From contig CAIZEI010000111.1 in NCBI GenBank assembly GCA_903931945.1, positions 1-36,607 on the forward strand: 36,607 nucleotides of DNA. The letters are read 5' to 3'. Source of the DNA: an uncultured Hyphomicrobiales bacterium. Its GTDB lineage: Bacteria; Pseudomonadota; Alphaproteobacteria; Rhizobiales; Beijerinckiaceae. Made by a program: the position numbers and the translations under genes. Positions 6,852 through 15,485 of the stretch are shown here, one piece after another (position 1 is the stretch's first letter; each line of letters begins with the position of its first letter). A model generated the notes under the pieces. That model worked only from the letters and a program-made list of their open reading frames with translations, did no database searches and was not told the origin of the DNA.

Positions 6852-9167
6852 GTGAACCTGGATATTCCGTCGTCCGAAGTTGACAATGCGTTGGCGCAGC
6901 GCGCGCCGCGTTCGCGTGCGATCGACATTCCCGGGAGTCCGTTTTCGGTTCCAGACGCCCTTGAGAATGCGCATGATTTTCGCGCCGATATTGTCAAAAT
7001 CCTTGGCCTTATTTTCAAACACAAAATTCTTGTTCTTGCGATTTTGTCGCTTGCGCTGCTGCTGGGCATGGTCGCGACGATGCTGACAACCAGGATTTAC
7101 AGTGGATACACGACCGTCAAGATCGACCGCAGTGCGGTCAAGATTTTGAAAGATCAATCGAATTTTAACGATCCGTCCAGCTATGACCCGCAGTTCTATC
7201 AAACGCAGTATGAAATTCTGAAAAGCCGGATGCTGGCGCAGCGGATTGTGACGGCGCTCGATCTTGGCAATTCAGATTTTGTAGGGGGCGCCCAACCCTC
7301 CCTGATGCAATCGCTTATGCGCGGCAATTCGCCAGCGCCGAAAATTGAGCGGACCGCTGCCGAACTGAAGGCTTACGAGGACGCTGCCGTCGGTCAGATT
7401 CTGGGCGGCTTGACGGTCAGGCCCGTGCCCTTTTCTTCCATTGTGAGCATCGGATTTACCAGTTCCAGCCCGCAATGGGCGCAGCGGATCAGTATTGCCG
7501 TGGCCGAGCAGTTTGCCCGTCTGACCATGGACATGCGCTATGACACGTCCAATTATGCACGCTCGTTCCTGGAAGAACGGCTTCAGCAACTCAAGCTGAA
7601 GCTTGAGGCGTCAGAAAAAGAACTTCTGCAATATGCACAAAAGGAAGGTATCGTCGATCAGGATAACAAACAGCCGCAGGTGACTTCCGAACTGCAGGGC
7701 ATTCAGAACGCCTATTCCGCTGCCGTTGCAAACAGGGTTACGGTTGAGCAGACGTGGAGGCAGGCCGAGGCCGATGGCGGAGCCTCTTTGCCGCAAGTCA
7801 TGAGCGACGCTACAATCCAGGCCGCTCGTACGCGTCTGGCGCAGTTCCGCGCGGCCTATCAGGATAAGTTGACGCTGTTCAAGCCAAGTTTTCCCGAGAT
7901 GATGGCTTTGCAATCCCAGATCAACTCCGTCGACAAGGATATCAAAACCCAGATCAACCTGATCAAGTCTTCACTCAAGGCGCAATATGACGCGGCTCTT
8001 GCCAACGAACGGGCGTTGGGCGAGAAGCTGAAATCCTTGCGGGAACAGGCCCTCGATCTGCGGGGCCGCAGCATTGATTATACAATCCTGCAGCGCGACG
8101 TTGATACCAACCGGTCGCTCTATGATGGCTTGTTGCAGCAATTCAGTCAGCTGGGAATCGCCAGCGACGTGGAAAGCAATAATATTTCGATCATCGACAA
8201 GGCGATCCTCCCGTCATACCCTGACAAACCGAATTTATCGCTTAATCTGCTGATTGCTTTTCTGCTCGGTCTGGTGGCGGCGGGCGTTGTGGTCGCAGTC
8301 ATCGAGGTGCTGGACGACACATTCAAGTCTCCCGAAGAAATGGAAGAGCAACTTGGCGTGCCTGCGCTCGGCGTCACGCCGATGTTCAACGATCCAAACA
8401 AGGAAAAGACCGCGCTCACAGAGGTGCAGACCGATCCGACGTCGCCGCTTGCGGAGGCCTATCGATCTTTGCGGACCGCGATCCAGTTTTCCACTTCGGA
8501 TGGAGCGCCACGGTCCCTGCTGGTGACAAGCTCGCGTCCCGGCGAAGGCAAATCCACAACGTCGGCCTGCCTGGCGCTCAATTTTGCACAACTCGGGATG
8601 CGCGTTTTGCTGATTGACGCGGACATGCGCAATCCTTCCCTGCATCGCAATCTCAAGATCGACAATTCATCCGGTCTGTCAAATTATCTGGCTGGCACGG
8701 GTTCAGCCAGCATGGTCAAGAATTGCGGGATGGAAAATGTCGTTGTGATGACGACGGGGCCGCTGCCGCCCAATCCGGCCGAACTGCTGGCGGGGCCGCG
8801 TTTTGGCGCCCTGTTGAGCAAGGCGTCGTCGACCTTCGAGATCGTTATTATCGATGGCCCGCCAATCATGGGATTGGCTGATGCGCCAATTCTTTCGGCC
8901 GTTGCCGAGGGGACGATATTGTTGGTGGAAGGCGGTAAAACGCCGCGCAATGTTGTCAAAGACGCTTTGAAGCGGCTGAATTTCGCGCGCGGTCGGGTGA
9001 TTGGCGGTCTTCTCAATAAATACGATCCTGGCCATGGCGGGGCCGGCTACGGCTATGGCTATAACTATAGCTATGGCTATGGCGCGGGCGCCCAGAAATA
9101 TATTTATGGCGAGACCGCCAAATCCGCGATCGCCGGCGTGCAAGATGCAGCCAAACCGGGCGCTTGA
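6852..9167 (+). CDS. Wzc/ExoP-type polysaccharide co-polymerase with tyrosine autokinase domain
   Basis: An inner-membrane protein that controls chain length and export by cycles of tyrosine phosphorylation. The 771-residue product has a Wzz domain with a first membrane helix at about 58-77, a long periplasmic coiled-coil segment (about 230-420), and a second helix near 460-485. The cytosolic BY-kinase domain has Walker A at about 561-568 (SRPGEGKS), Walker A' with LLIDADMR (Asp589, Asp591) and Walker B near VIIDGPP. The tail (about 733-757) alternates Gly and Tyr with eight tyrosines, the expected autophosphorylation cluster. GTG start, with GGAGG about six bases upstream. The CpsB-type phosphatase two genes upstream is the likely eraser. 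Confidence 0.94.
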   Translation: MNLDIPSSEVDNALAQRAPRSRAIDIPGSPFSVPDALENAHDFRADIVKILGLIFKHKILVLAILSLALLLGMVATMLTTRIYSGYTTVKIDRSAVKILKDQSNFNDPSSYDPQFYQTQYEILKSRMLAQRIVTALDLGNSDFVGGAQPSLMQSLMRGNSPAPKIERTAAELKAYEDAAVGQILGGLTVRPVPFSSIVSIGFTSSSPQWAQRISIAVAEQFARLTMDMRYDTSNYARSFLEERLQQLKLKLEASEKELLQYAQKEGIVDQDNKQPQVTSELQGIQNAYSAAVANRVTVEQTWRQAEADGGASLPQVMSDATIQAARTRLAQFRAAYQDKLTLFKPSFPEMMALQSQINSVDKDIKTQINLIKSSLKAQYDAALANERALGEKLKSLREQALDLRGRSIDYTILQRDVDTNRSLYDGLLQQFSQLGIASDVESNNISIIDKAILPSYPDKPNLSLNLLIAFLLGLVAAGVVVAVIEVLDDTFKSPEEMEEQLGVPALGVTPMFNDPNKEKTALTEVQTDPTSPLAEAYRSLRTAIQFSTSDGAPRSLLVTSSRPGEGKSTTSACLALNFAQLGMRVLLIDADMRNPSLHRNLKIDNSSGLSNYLAGTGSASMVKNCGMENVVVMTTGPLPPNPAELLAGPRFGALLSKASSTFEIVIIDGPPIMGLADAPILSAVAEGTILLVEGGKTPRNVVKDALKRLNFARGRVIGGLLNKYDPGHGGAGYGYGYNYSYGYGAGAQKYIYGETAKSAIAGVQDAAKPGA

Positions 9168-9780
9168 CGCTTCGGTAGCTCTTGCGCGGGCGCCGGGTCT
9201 GGCAGCGGCTATGCGCTCGCAGGCGCTTCCCGCTGGCGTATCATTGCTATTGAGATTCCTTGCGGGCGAGCGGCAGGCGATCCAGGAGGCGTGCGAGGCC
9301 ACCGGGTTGAGCGAAGAGCCCTTGCGTCAATCGATAGAACTGTTTGTGCTGCAAGTGATGTTGTTTCGTGGGGCGTCCGCTCGCCGGATCCTGGGCGTTG
9401 TCGATGCAACTGGCCGGCCTGAAATCCGCTCCAATATGCGCTGCCTGATGTTATGGCTGCATCCCGACCGCAATTCAGGCGACTGGCAGGCGGCTTTTGC
9501 TGCGCGTGTCATTTCTGCGTGGCGGGACGTCAACGCGTCGGAGACGAACTCTGCGCCGCTGCATTCTTCTGATTCCGGTCTTGCGGACGCGCTCAGGGCG
9601 GACGTGGACCATGCGCACTTCAAGCGCCGACCCTCGAGATCTTTCCGGCGTCCGCGTTCGCGTAGCCCGAGTCTTCTGCTGATTGCATTGACTCTGCTTG
9701 CCTGTATGGCGATCTTGAGCGCGGCGTCCTATGATAGCAATCGGGGCGGGAGTATTGCGCGGCCATTCGGTCGGCGCTAA
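9145..9780 (+). CDS. J-domain-like protein with C-terminal membrane anchor
   Basis: A 211-residue protein whose frame overlaps the end of the autokinase gene by 23 bases. The segment at about 96-130 has the core of a J domain: a helix ending in LMLWLHPDRN (HPD at 106-108), then a second helix rich in Ala with aromatic and basic residues (FAARVISAWRDVN). The N-terminal part is helical and unlike canonical J domains. Residues 160-175 are Arg/Ser-rich and a membrane helix follows (about 176-195), giving a tail-anchored layout. J domains stimulate Hsp70 ATPase through HPD, so this may recruit DnaK to the export complex (inference). An internal ATG at 9211 is an alternative start. I do not recognise a named family. 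Confidence 0.68.
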   Translation: MQPNRALDASVALARAPGLAAAMRSQALPAGVSLLLRFLAGERQAIQEACEATGLSEEPLRQSIELFVLQVMLFRGASARRILGVVDATGRPEIRSNMRCLMLWLHPDRNSGDWQAAFAARVISAWRDVNASETNSAPLHSSDSGLADALRADVDHAHFKRRPSRSFRRPRSRSPSLLLIALTLLACMAILSAASYDSNRGGSIARPFGRR

Positions 9781-9883
9781 TTCCTTGCGCCTTTGCCGGC
9801 GAGACGGCGCCAGTTCACGCAAGAAATGCGTGCAATATTCAAATACCAGGGCATTTTCGTGTATTGACGGGCATGAGAATGCT

Positions 9884-11164
9884 ATGGGGACTTTCTTGTC
9901 ATGGGTAAACGTATGTCGGGCTGGTTTCATGCAATTGCAGGTTAGATCGTCCAGAGTTGTTTCCGCCCTACCGGCCCTTCTGGCTTTGATTGCTCTATGT
10001 CTTTGGCTGGCCGTCAAAATTGTAACGCTGTCGCTGGCCGATTACGCAGCGGGCTACAACGAAGAAGCGGCCGTTTCGCTCGATTCCGGCCAGTCGCTGC
10101 CGCGCGTTATATTGGCCGAGCGCGCATATATCGCCGATCCGTCGCGTCAGGCGGAGACTATGGATAGCGCCCGGGCGGCGCTTGAAGCCAACCCCTATAC
10201 GGCTGGCGCGTTGACGCTGCTTGGTCTTGTCGCACAGCAGCGTGGGGACGCCGCCGCATCGCTTGGACTCATGAATCTGGCCTTGCGCGTCGATTTGCGA
10301 AATTTGAGGGCTGAATTGTCTGTGCTGGCCCAAAACGTTGCACAGGGAAACACCGAAGCCGCCCTCAGGCGCATTGATACTCTGTTGCGGGCTGGCGCTG
10401 GAAGTCCGCCGCTCAAGGAGGCGCTTGCTCAAATTCTGACCAGCGAGCCCTACCGCGCGGGTTTTGTGAACCTGTTGCGGTCGCGGCCGGTTTGGCGTCT
10501 TGACACATTGACATGGTTGGCAGTGGCCACGAAAAATCCGGTCGGATTGGCGGCGGTGTATTCGGAGCTTCAGGACGGAGTAAATCCGCCCGACCCCGCG
10601 GAATTGCAGGCGATTCTGATACGACTCACGAATAACGGCCTCTACGGGCCGGCCTATGCGATCTGGAAAAAGTCAGTCGGCGTCCCCGCCCTCGCCAATC
10701 TCCTCTACAATGGCCGGTTTGAAAACGGCCTCAGCAATCAGCCTTTTGACTGGGTGTATGCGCACCAGCCCGCCACAACCATTGAGATCGTGGGGCAGGG
10801 GGAAACCGTGCAATTGAACATGCATTTTTTCGGCGGACGCGTGGGGCCGGAATTGCTGTCCCACATGCTCGCGCTGACGCCGGGGCGGTACCGCCTGACC
10901 GGGCAGCTGATGGCCACGGCTTTGCAGAATGAACGGGGCCTGCGCTGGCGGTTGTTTTGCCTGGGCAAGCCGGGGGCGGATCTGGCGGCGACGGAGTTCG
11001 TCAACGGCGATGCGCCCTGGCGAGGATTCAGTCTGGCGTTCGCAGCGCCCGCGACCGATTGCAACTATCAGAAACTTGTTCTTGAACTGCCCGCCAGATA
11101 CGCGCTGGAGTCGGTCATTACGGGCGGGGTTGATTTCAGGAATATGGAAATCAAGCCGGACTAG
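9884..11164 (+). CDS. Membrane-anchored TPR-like protein with C-terminal beta-rich (carbohydrate-binding-like) domain
   Basis: The 426-residue product has an N-terminal membrane anchor (about residues 27-47) and then helical repeats consistent with TPR units (ARAALEANPYTAGALTLLGLVAQQ, then LMNLALRVDLRNLRAELSVLA). From about residue 270 (LLYNGRFENG ... PFDWVY) a beta-sandwich-like region resembles modules that bind carbohydrate. It probably sits in the periplasm and assists the membrane polymerase or ligase coded immediately downstream; this is inferred from position. Start choice is uncertain: ATG 9884 and ATG 9929 both lack a strong ribosome site, and both keep the anchor. There are 103 bases between it and the preceding gene, still on the same strand without a visible terminator. 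Confidence 0.68.
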   Translation: MGTFLSWVNVCRAGFMQLQVRSSRVVSALPALLALIALCLWLAVKIVTLSLADYAAGYNEEAAVSLDSGQSLPRVILAERAYIADPSRQAETMDSARAALEANPYTAGALTLLGLVAQQRGDAAASLGLMNLALRVDLRNLRAELSVLAQNVAQGNTEAALRRIDTLLRAGAGSPPLKEALAQILTSEPYRAGFVNLLRSRPVWRLDTLTWLAVATKNPVGLAAVYSELQDGVNPPDPAELQAILIRLTNNGLYGPAYAIWKKSVGVPALANLLYNGRFENGLSNQPFDWVYAHQPATTIEIVGQGETVQLNMHFFGGRVGPELLSHMLALTPGRYRLTGQLMATALQNERGLRWRLFCLGKPGADLAATEFVNGDAPWRGFSLAFAAPATDCNYQKLVLELPARYALESVITGGVDFRNMEIKPD

Positions 11165-11237
11165 ACCGAAACGTTGGCGCTGCTTTAAGTCGAATTGGAT
11201 CAGAGGCGCCCTTGTGGCGAACCGGGTTGGGGAACCG

Positions 11238-12590
11238 ATGAAGCCGATAGTTGTCTGGTTGTGCTGTCTGACGCTGATTGCGGCGCTTCTGTTTGGCGGA
11301 GCCGCCTCGCAGGGGCTGGCAGCCGACGGAATCGCTGAATTTGTTGGCCTCATCCTGTTCGCGTTGGCGGCGCCGCTTGCGGGCCCAGCGCTCGCGCGCA
11401 CGCCGTCGGCATTCGCCCTCCTCGTCGGGCTTGCGATCCTTCCTTGCCTGCAACTCATCCCGTTGCCGGATTGGCTATGGAGCGCTCTTCCGGGCCGTCA
11501 ACCCGTGATGGATATTTTTGCGGCGGCGCATGTGAAACCGGGATGGCGTCCGGCGAGTTTGATTCCCGGCGCAACATTGCGAACCTTGCTCTCGCTGCTG
11601 CCCGCTACGGCAATCTTTCTTGCGGCGCTGACTCTGGATGCGGGCGATCGCATGAAGCTGTTCTGGACTGTTATCGCAGTTGGGGCGCTCAGCGTGCCGA
11701 TTGCGATGCTGCAGGTGCTTGGCGGCGACAATGGGCCTTATTTCTATGCAATCACCAATATTGGCAATGGCGTCGGCTTTTTTGCCAATTCAAATCACTT
11801 CGCCGATCTGGAATATCTTCTGGCGCCATTGTGCGCTGTCGCAGTGATTGCGGCGCCGTTGAGCGCGGGGGCCGCGCGCAATACGATTGCTGCGGGGCTA
11901 ACAGCGATTTTGCTTTTCGGAATGGCGCTTTCCGGCTCACGCACGGCATTCATTCTGGGGTTGCCCGCTGTGGCGTTGACATTGGCGCTGCTGCTGCGCC
12001 CACAACTCGCCGCGATCGGTCGCGCTGGCAGGCTCTGGTTGGCGGGCGGCGCCATTGTCGTTGTTCTGCCTGTGATGTTGGGCCTTGGACTGCTGGCGAT
12101 TTTTCATCGCACCAATAGTCAGGGCCTGATCGAAGGGGAGCGCTGGCCGATCCTGACGAACTCATGGACTGCGGCCATGCGCGTCTTTCCTGTGGGCGCC
12201 GGTTTCGGGACATTCCCCGGCGTCTATCCGGTTGATGAACCTGAAAGCGCATTCCTGCCTGAGACAGTCAATCACGCGCATAATGACGCGCTGGAGACCT
12301 TGCTGGAAGGCGGCGTTTTCGCGCCTCTTCTGACGCTCGCATTTCTCGGCTGGCTCATCTTGGCCACCCGTCGGGCGCTCGTGCGGGCGCCAGGACCGGA
12401 AACCGGGCAGGCCCGCGCGGGCTTGATCGTGATCTGGCTGCTGCTCGCGCATTCCCTTTGGGATTATCCGCTGCGAACGATTGCGCTTGAATCGTTGTTT
12501 GCGATTTGCGTGGCGATGCAATTTGCTCCGCCGCCGCTAGTTGCGTCGCCTTCTGACAACACAAGTTGGCCTCCTCCGCGCAAGCGCTGA
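11238..12590 (+). CDS. O-antigen ligase / Wzy-type polymerase family membrane protein
   Basis: A 450-residue integral membrane protein with roughly ten to twelve hydrophobic segments. Features of the Wzy_C/O-antigen ligase family are visible: FFANSNHFADL in a loop, SGSRTAF at the start of a central helix, and the large periplasmic loop with a HAHND motif (VNHAHNDALETLLEGG). It either polymerises repeat units or transfers polymer to an acceptor; sequence alone does not separate the two. Given the Wza/Wzc partners, polymerase is the likelier role. ATG 11238 follows a GGGGAA ribosome site. It is the last gene of the export run. The next gene starts about 150 bases downstream with its own promoter candidate. 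Confidence 0.88.
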   Translation: MKPIVVWLCCLTLIAALLFGGAASQGLAADGIAEFVGLILFALAAPLAGPALARTPSAFALLVGLAILPCLQLIPLPDWLWSALPGRQPVMDIFAAAHVKPGWRPASLIPGATLRTLLSLLPATAIFLAALTLDAGDRMKLFWTVIAVGALSVPIAMLQVLGGDNGPYFYAITNIGNGVGFFANSNHFADLEYLLAPLCAVAVIAAPLSAGAARNTIAAGLTAILLFGMALSGSRTAFILGLPAVALTLALLLRPQLAAIGRAGRLWLAGGAIVVVLPVMLGLGLLAIFHRTNSQGLIEGERWPILTNSWTAAMRVFPVGAGFGTFPGVYPVDEPESAFLPETVNHAHNDALETLLEGGVFAPLLTLAFLGWLILATRRALVRAPGPETGQARAGLIVIWLLLAHSLWDYPLRTIALESLFAICVAMQFAPPPLVASPSDNTSWPPPRKR

Positions 12591-12662
12591 CGGCTTTATC
12601 CGCGCGCCTTGTTCAGCGCTTCGATCGTCTGACGCGCGAAGGCCGCCACAAGCGAGGGCCGT

Positions 12663-12690
12663 TTGACGCCTCGCGCATCTGCGCTAGAGT
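12663..12690 (+). promoter_or_regulatory. Candidate sigma-70-type promoter for the haem-propeller gene
   Basis: TTGACG (12663-12668), a 16-base spacer, and TAGAGT (12685-12690) resemble housekeeping promoter boxes and lie 54 bases before the start codon at 12744. The short gap to the preceding operon and this match suggest that the accessory region starts its own transcript here. Confidence 0.42.
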
Positions 12691-12743
12691 GCCGGACAAT
12701 GCGGTCGTCCAGCGCCGTCAAAATCACAGGACCGGAGGAAATC

Positions 12744-14306
12744 ATGCGTAAATCAGCCCTTCTGGCGAGCCTCGCCATTGCATCGGCGCTGGCGGCTTCC
12801 GGCGCGTTCGCCGCCAGCATTTCCGGAACGATTACCGGGCCGGATGGCAAACCGTTCAAGGGCGCCTTTGTGCAGGCGCGCATCGCGGCCATGCATATGA
12901 CGATCAGCGTCCTGTCGGACAAGGATGGCAAGTATCTGGCGCCGGATTTGCCCGACGGCGATTATCGCCTCGCCATTCGCGCGCCAGGTTTCAGGGCGGA
13001 CCCCAGGGATGGCGTCAAGGCTGCGGGCGATTCTGCAGCGAATGTCGATTTTGCGCTGAAGCCCGGCGCTGTGCGGTGGTCCGATCTTTCGATCGCGCAG
13101 GGCGAGGCGCTGCTGCCCGATCACAAAGGCAAAGCAATGCTGTTTGGCCTGTGTATGGCCTGCCACGGGTTCCAGTCGCGCATGGCGGCTGTCTCGCGCG
13201 ATGAGGACGGGTGGCGCGACCGCGTCAATTATATGCGCAAGGACATGGGTTTCTTCGTTTCCGATCCGCGTTTCGGGCTCACCGACCAGAAGGCGGAGGA
13301 GGTCGTGCAATATCTCGCCTCGATGTTTTCGCAGGACTCGTCTCTTCCGAAATCGCCGACGGAATTGCCCCAATATCCCTCGCTCGTGCGCAATTTTTCC
13401 GATGACGCCAGCAAGATCGTTTACGTTGAATACGAAATGCCAGGCGGCAACCGGATGCCCTGGAGCGCCAAGCCCGACGGAACCGGCAAATTCTGGATTC
13501 CCTATTATGGCAAGGCCAACAAGATCGGGCATCTCGACCCCAAAACCGGTCAGGTTGAGGAATTCTCTGTACCCTATACAGGCACAGCGCTGATCCATTC
13601 GGCGGTGCCTGCGCCCGACGGCACGGTCTGGTTGACCGAGCAGGGCGCCAACCAGATCGCCCATCTCGATCCGAAAAACAAAGAGGTCACTGAATACGGC
13701 GATGGGCTGCGCAAGCATACTGTCGCGATCGATCCAAAGACTGGCAAGGTCTGGACAACGGGCGGTCTCACGAGCTTCGATCCGAAGACGGAAAAGTTCG
13801 ACCCGGTAAAGGTCGTGCCTTCGTCCTACGGGATTTCCCTCGACAAGGAAGGCAATGCCTGGTTTGCCGAAATGACGTCGAACGGCAAGATCGGAAAGGT
13901 CGATGCGAAGTCGGGCGACGTGAAGAAATGGGCGCTGCCCACGGTCACCGGAACACCGCGGCGCATCGTGTTCAATCAGGCTGACGACACTGTCTGGTTT
14001 GCAGAATTTGCGGCGGGCAAGCTCGGCCATTTCGATCCGAAGACAGAGGCGACACAGGAATATCAACTGCCCGGGCCGCAGGCGACGCCCTATGCGCTTG
14101 GGGTCGCGACCGATGGCGCGGTCTGGTACTCGTCCGAGCACATGGACGTGATCGGCAGGCTTGATCCGGCAAGCGGCAAGGTGACAGAATATCCGACGCC
14201 GCGGCCGGAGAACTCCTTCCGCGATTTCTTTCTCGACGATCAGGGCCATATGTGGTTCGGATCGCCGCCAAACGATCGGGTGGGATATTTTTACCTGAGG
14301 AAATAA
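12744..14306 (+). CDS. Secreted carboxypeptidase-regulatory / cytochrome c / virginiamycin-B-lyase-like propeller protein (copy 1)
   Basis: A 520-residue periplasmic protein made of three parts. The signal peptide ends near AFA (residues 1-24). A carboxypeptidase-regulatory-like beta domain follows (about 25-107; SGTITGPDGKPFKGAFVQA). Next is a single haem site C137-MA-C140-H141 with surrounding helices (to about 200). The last part (about 225-520) is a six-bladed-type propeller of repeats such as GKIGHLDPKTGQVEEF and GTVWLTEQGANQIAHLDP, typical of the streptogramin lyase (Vgb) superfamily. Vgb itself linearises streptogramin B antibiotics, but distant members like this have no proven substrate. 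The haem suggests electron transfer or redox sensing instead of lyase action. GGAGG lies about six bases ahead of the ATG. A second, longer protein of the same design is at 15486-17339. Confidence 0.85.
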   Translation: MRKSALLASLAIASALAASGAFAASISGTITGPDGKPFKGAFVQARIAAMHMTISVLSDKDGKYLAPDLPDGDYRLAIRAPGFRADPRDGVKAAGDSAANVDFALKPGAVRWSDLSIAQGEALLPDHKGKAMLFGLCMACHGFQSRMAAVSRDEDGWRDRVNYMRKDMGFFVSDPRFGLTDQKAEEVVQYLASMFSQDSSLPKSPTELPQYPSLVRNFSDDASKIVYVEYEMPGGNRMPWSAKPDGTGKFWIPYYGKANKIGHLDPKTGQVEEFSVPYTGTALIHSAVPAPDGTVWLTEQGANQIAHLDPKNKEVTEYGDGLRKHTVAIDPKTGKVWTTGGLTSFDPKTEKFDPVKVVPSSYGISLDKEGNAWFAEMTSNGKIGKVDAKSGDVKKWALPTVTGTPRRIVFNQADDTVWFAEFAAGKLGHFDPKTEATQEYQLPGPQATPYALGVATDGAVWYSSEHMDVIGRLDPASGKVTEYPTPRPENSFRDFFLDDQGHMWFGSPPNDRVGYFYLRK

Positions 14307-14410
14307 GCTCTTCAGCGGGCGAGCGCCGGCGGGGTGACAAATTGCTCCCGCTGGCCTATGACGCCGCCCTTCGAGGCGCGTCATTGCGCGTTGTGGGGAG
14401 CACGGCAATC

Positions 14411-15427
14411 ATGACAAATACGGTCCGACCGTTCGCATTCGCCGCCGCTGCGGCGCTCGCAACGCCGGCGCTGGCGCAATCCGGCGATGCGCTGTTCGCG
14501 CATAAAACCATCACGATCAACATCGGCAATACCGCTGGCGGCAGTTACGATCTTTATGGACGTATGCTGGCGCGATTTCTGGGTCGGCATCTTCCCGGCA
14601 ATCCTAACGTCGTCGCTACAAATATGCCGGGCGCCGGCACGCTGAAAGCCGCCAATTACATTTACGAAGTTGCGCCGAAAGATGGCACGGCCATAGGCAT
14701 TGTGACAGAGACGCTGGCGCTGGAGCAGGCCGTCGCCAACCCCGCCGTGCAATATGACGCCGCCAAATTCAACTGGGTGGGACGCTTCGCCACCTCGAAC
14801 AACATCCACATGCAATGGTTCACCTCGAAAGTGCAGACCATCGAGGACGCTAAAAAATACGAGACAACGGTCGCCGCTGCTGGCGCGGGCAATCTCTCCG
14901 AAGTCATTCCGAACTTGCTGAACAAGGTGATCGGAACAAAATTCAAGGTGATTTCAGGCTATCCGGCCTCGGCTGAAGGTATGCTGGCCATGGAGCGCGG
15001 CGAGGTCGAGGGCTCCGCATCGTCATGGGCGGCGGTCAAAACCGGCAAGGCGTCGTGGCTGAAAGACAAGAAGATCAAGGTCATCCTGCAGGACGTGCCC
15101 GAGCGCAGCCCGGAGTTGCCAGACGCCACGGCGCTGGGCGAACTCGGCGAGACCCCCGCCGACAAGCAATTGCTGGGTCTGTACGCCAGCGGCGGCGCCA
15201 TCGGGCGCTCCTTCATCCTGCCGCCGGGAACAAGCCCGGCCGCTCTGAAAGCCCTTCAGGACGGATTTGACGCGATGGTGAAGGACCCGGAAGTCATTGC
15301 CGAAATGGCCAATGTCGGGCTCGACCTCGAACCGCGTCAGGGCGAGACCCTGAAGGCGGAGATCGCCAGAACGCTTGCAGCGCCGGAGGATGTGAAAACG
15401 CGGGCCAAGGCTTTGTTCGGGCGGTGA
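14411..15427 (+). CDS. TctC/Bug-family periplasmic solute receptor 1
   Basis: A 338-residue secreted binding protein of the tripartite tricarboxylate transporter receptor family (PF03401). The signal peptide ends near ALA (about residue 22). The characteristic ligand-loop region reads NTAGGSYDLYGRMLARFLGR and NMPGAGTLKAANYIYEVAPKDGT. It is closely similar in these motifs to receptor 2 at 17861 and unlike receptor 3 at 22810. Bug proteins bind small carboxylates and related compounds; some act only as sensors. No TctA or TctB membrane gene is in the window. It follows copy 1 of the haem-propeller gene by 104 bases on the same strand, so co-transcription is likely. GGGGAG lies about ten bases ahead of the ATG. 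Confidence 0.9.
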   Translation: MTNTVRPFAFAAAAALATPALAQSGDALFAHKTITINIGNTAGGSYDLYGRMLARFLGRHLPGNPNVVATNMPGAGTLKAANYIYEVAPKDGTAIGIVTETLALEQAVANPAVQYDAAKFNWVGRFATSNNIHMQWFTSKVQTIEDAKKYETTVAAAGAGNLSEVIPNLLNKVIGTKFKVISGYPASAEGMLAMERGEVEGSASSWAAVKTGKASWLKDKKIKVILQDVPERSPELPDATALGELGETPADKQLLGLYASGGAIGRSFILPPGTSPAALKALQDGFDAMVKDPEVIAEMANVGLDLEPRQGETLKAEIARTLAAPEDVKTRAKALFGR

Positions 15428-15433
15428 GGCGGC

Positions 15434-15465
15434 TTTCCCCTCCCCGTTCCAAACGGGGAGGGAAA
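15434..15465. terminator. Bidirectional hairpin between convergent genes
   Basis: TTTCCCCTCCCCGTT (15434-15448), two bases, AAACGGGGAGGGAAA (15451-15465) pair almost fully, with one bulged C. The stem is flanked by T runs on one side and A runs on the other, so it can terminate in both directions. It lies between the stop codons of receptor 1 (15427) and the minus-strand haem-propeller gene (15486), as expected. The core is shared with the hairpin at 1598-1623. Confidence 0.72.
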
Positions 15466-15485
15466 CAGCGCCCGCGAGCCCCGCG

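Noticed and set aside
12596-12725. Minus-strand frame ending RPSLVAAFARQTIEALNKARG that looks coding, possible gene remnant
   Set aside because: Only about 20-40 codons, no start or ribosome site, and it overlaps the promoter candidate and upstream region of the haem-propeller gene; too little to call.
12753-14408. Minus-strand open frame of about 550 codons opposite the first haem-propeller gene
   Set aside because: The plus-strand gene has signal peptide, CxxCH and propeller repeats; the antisense frame has none and is a shadow.
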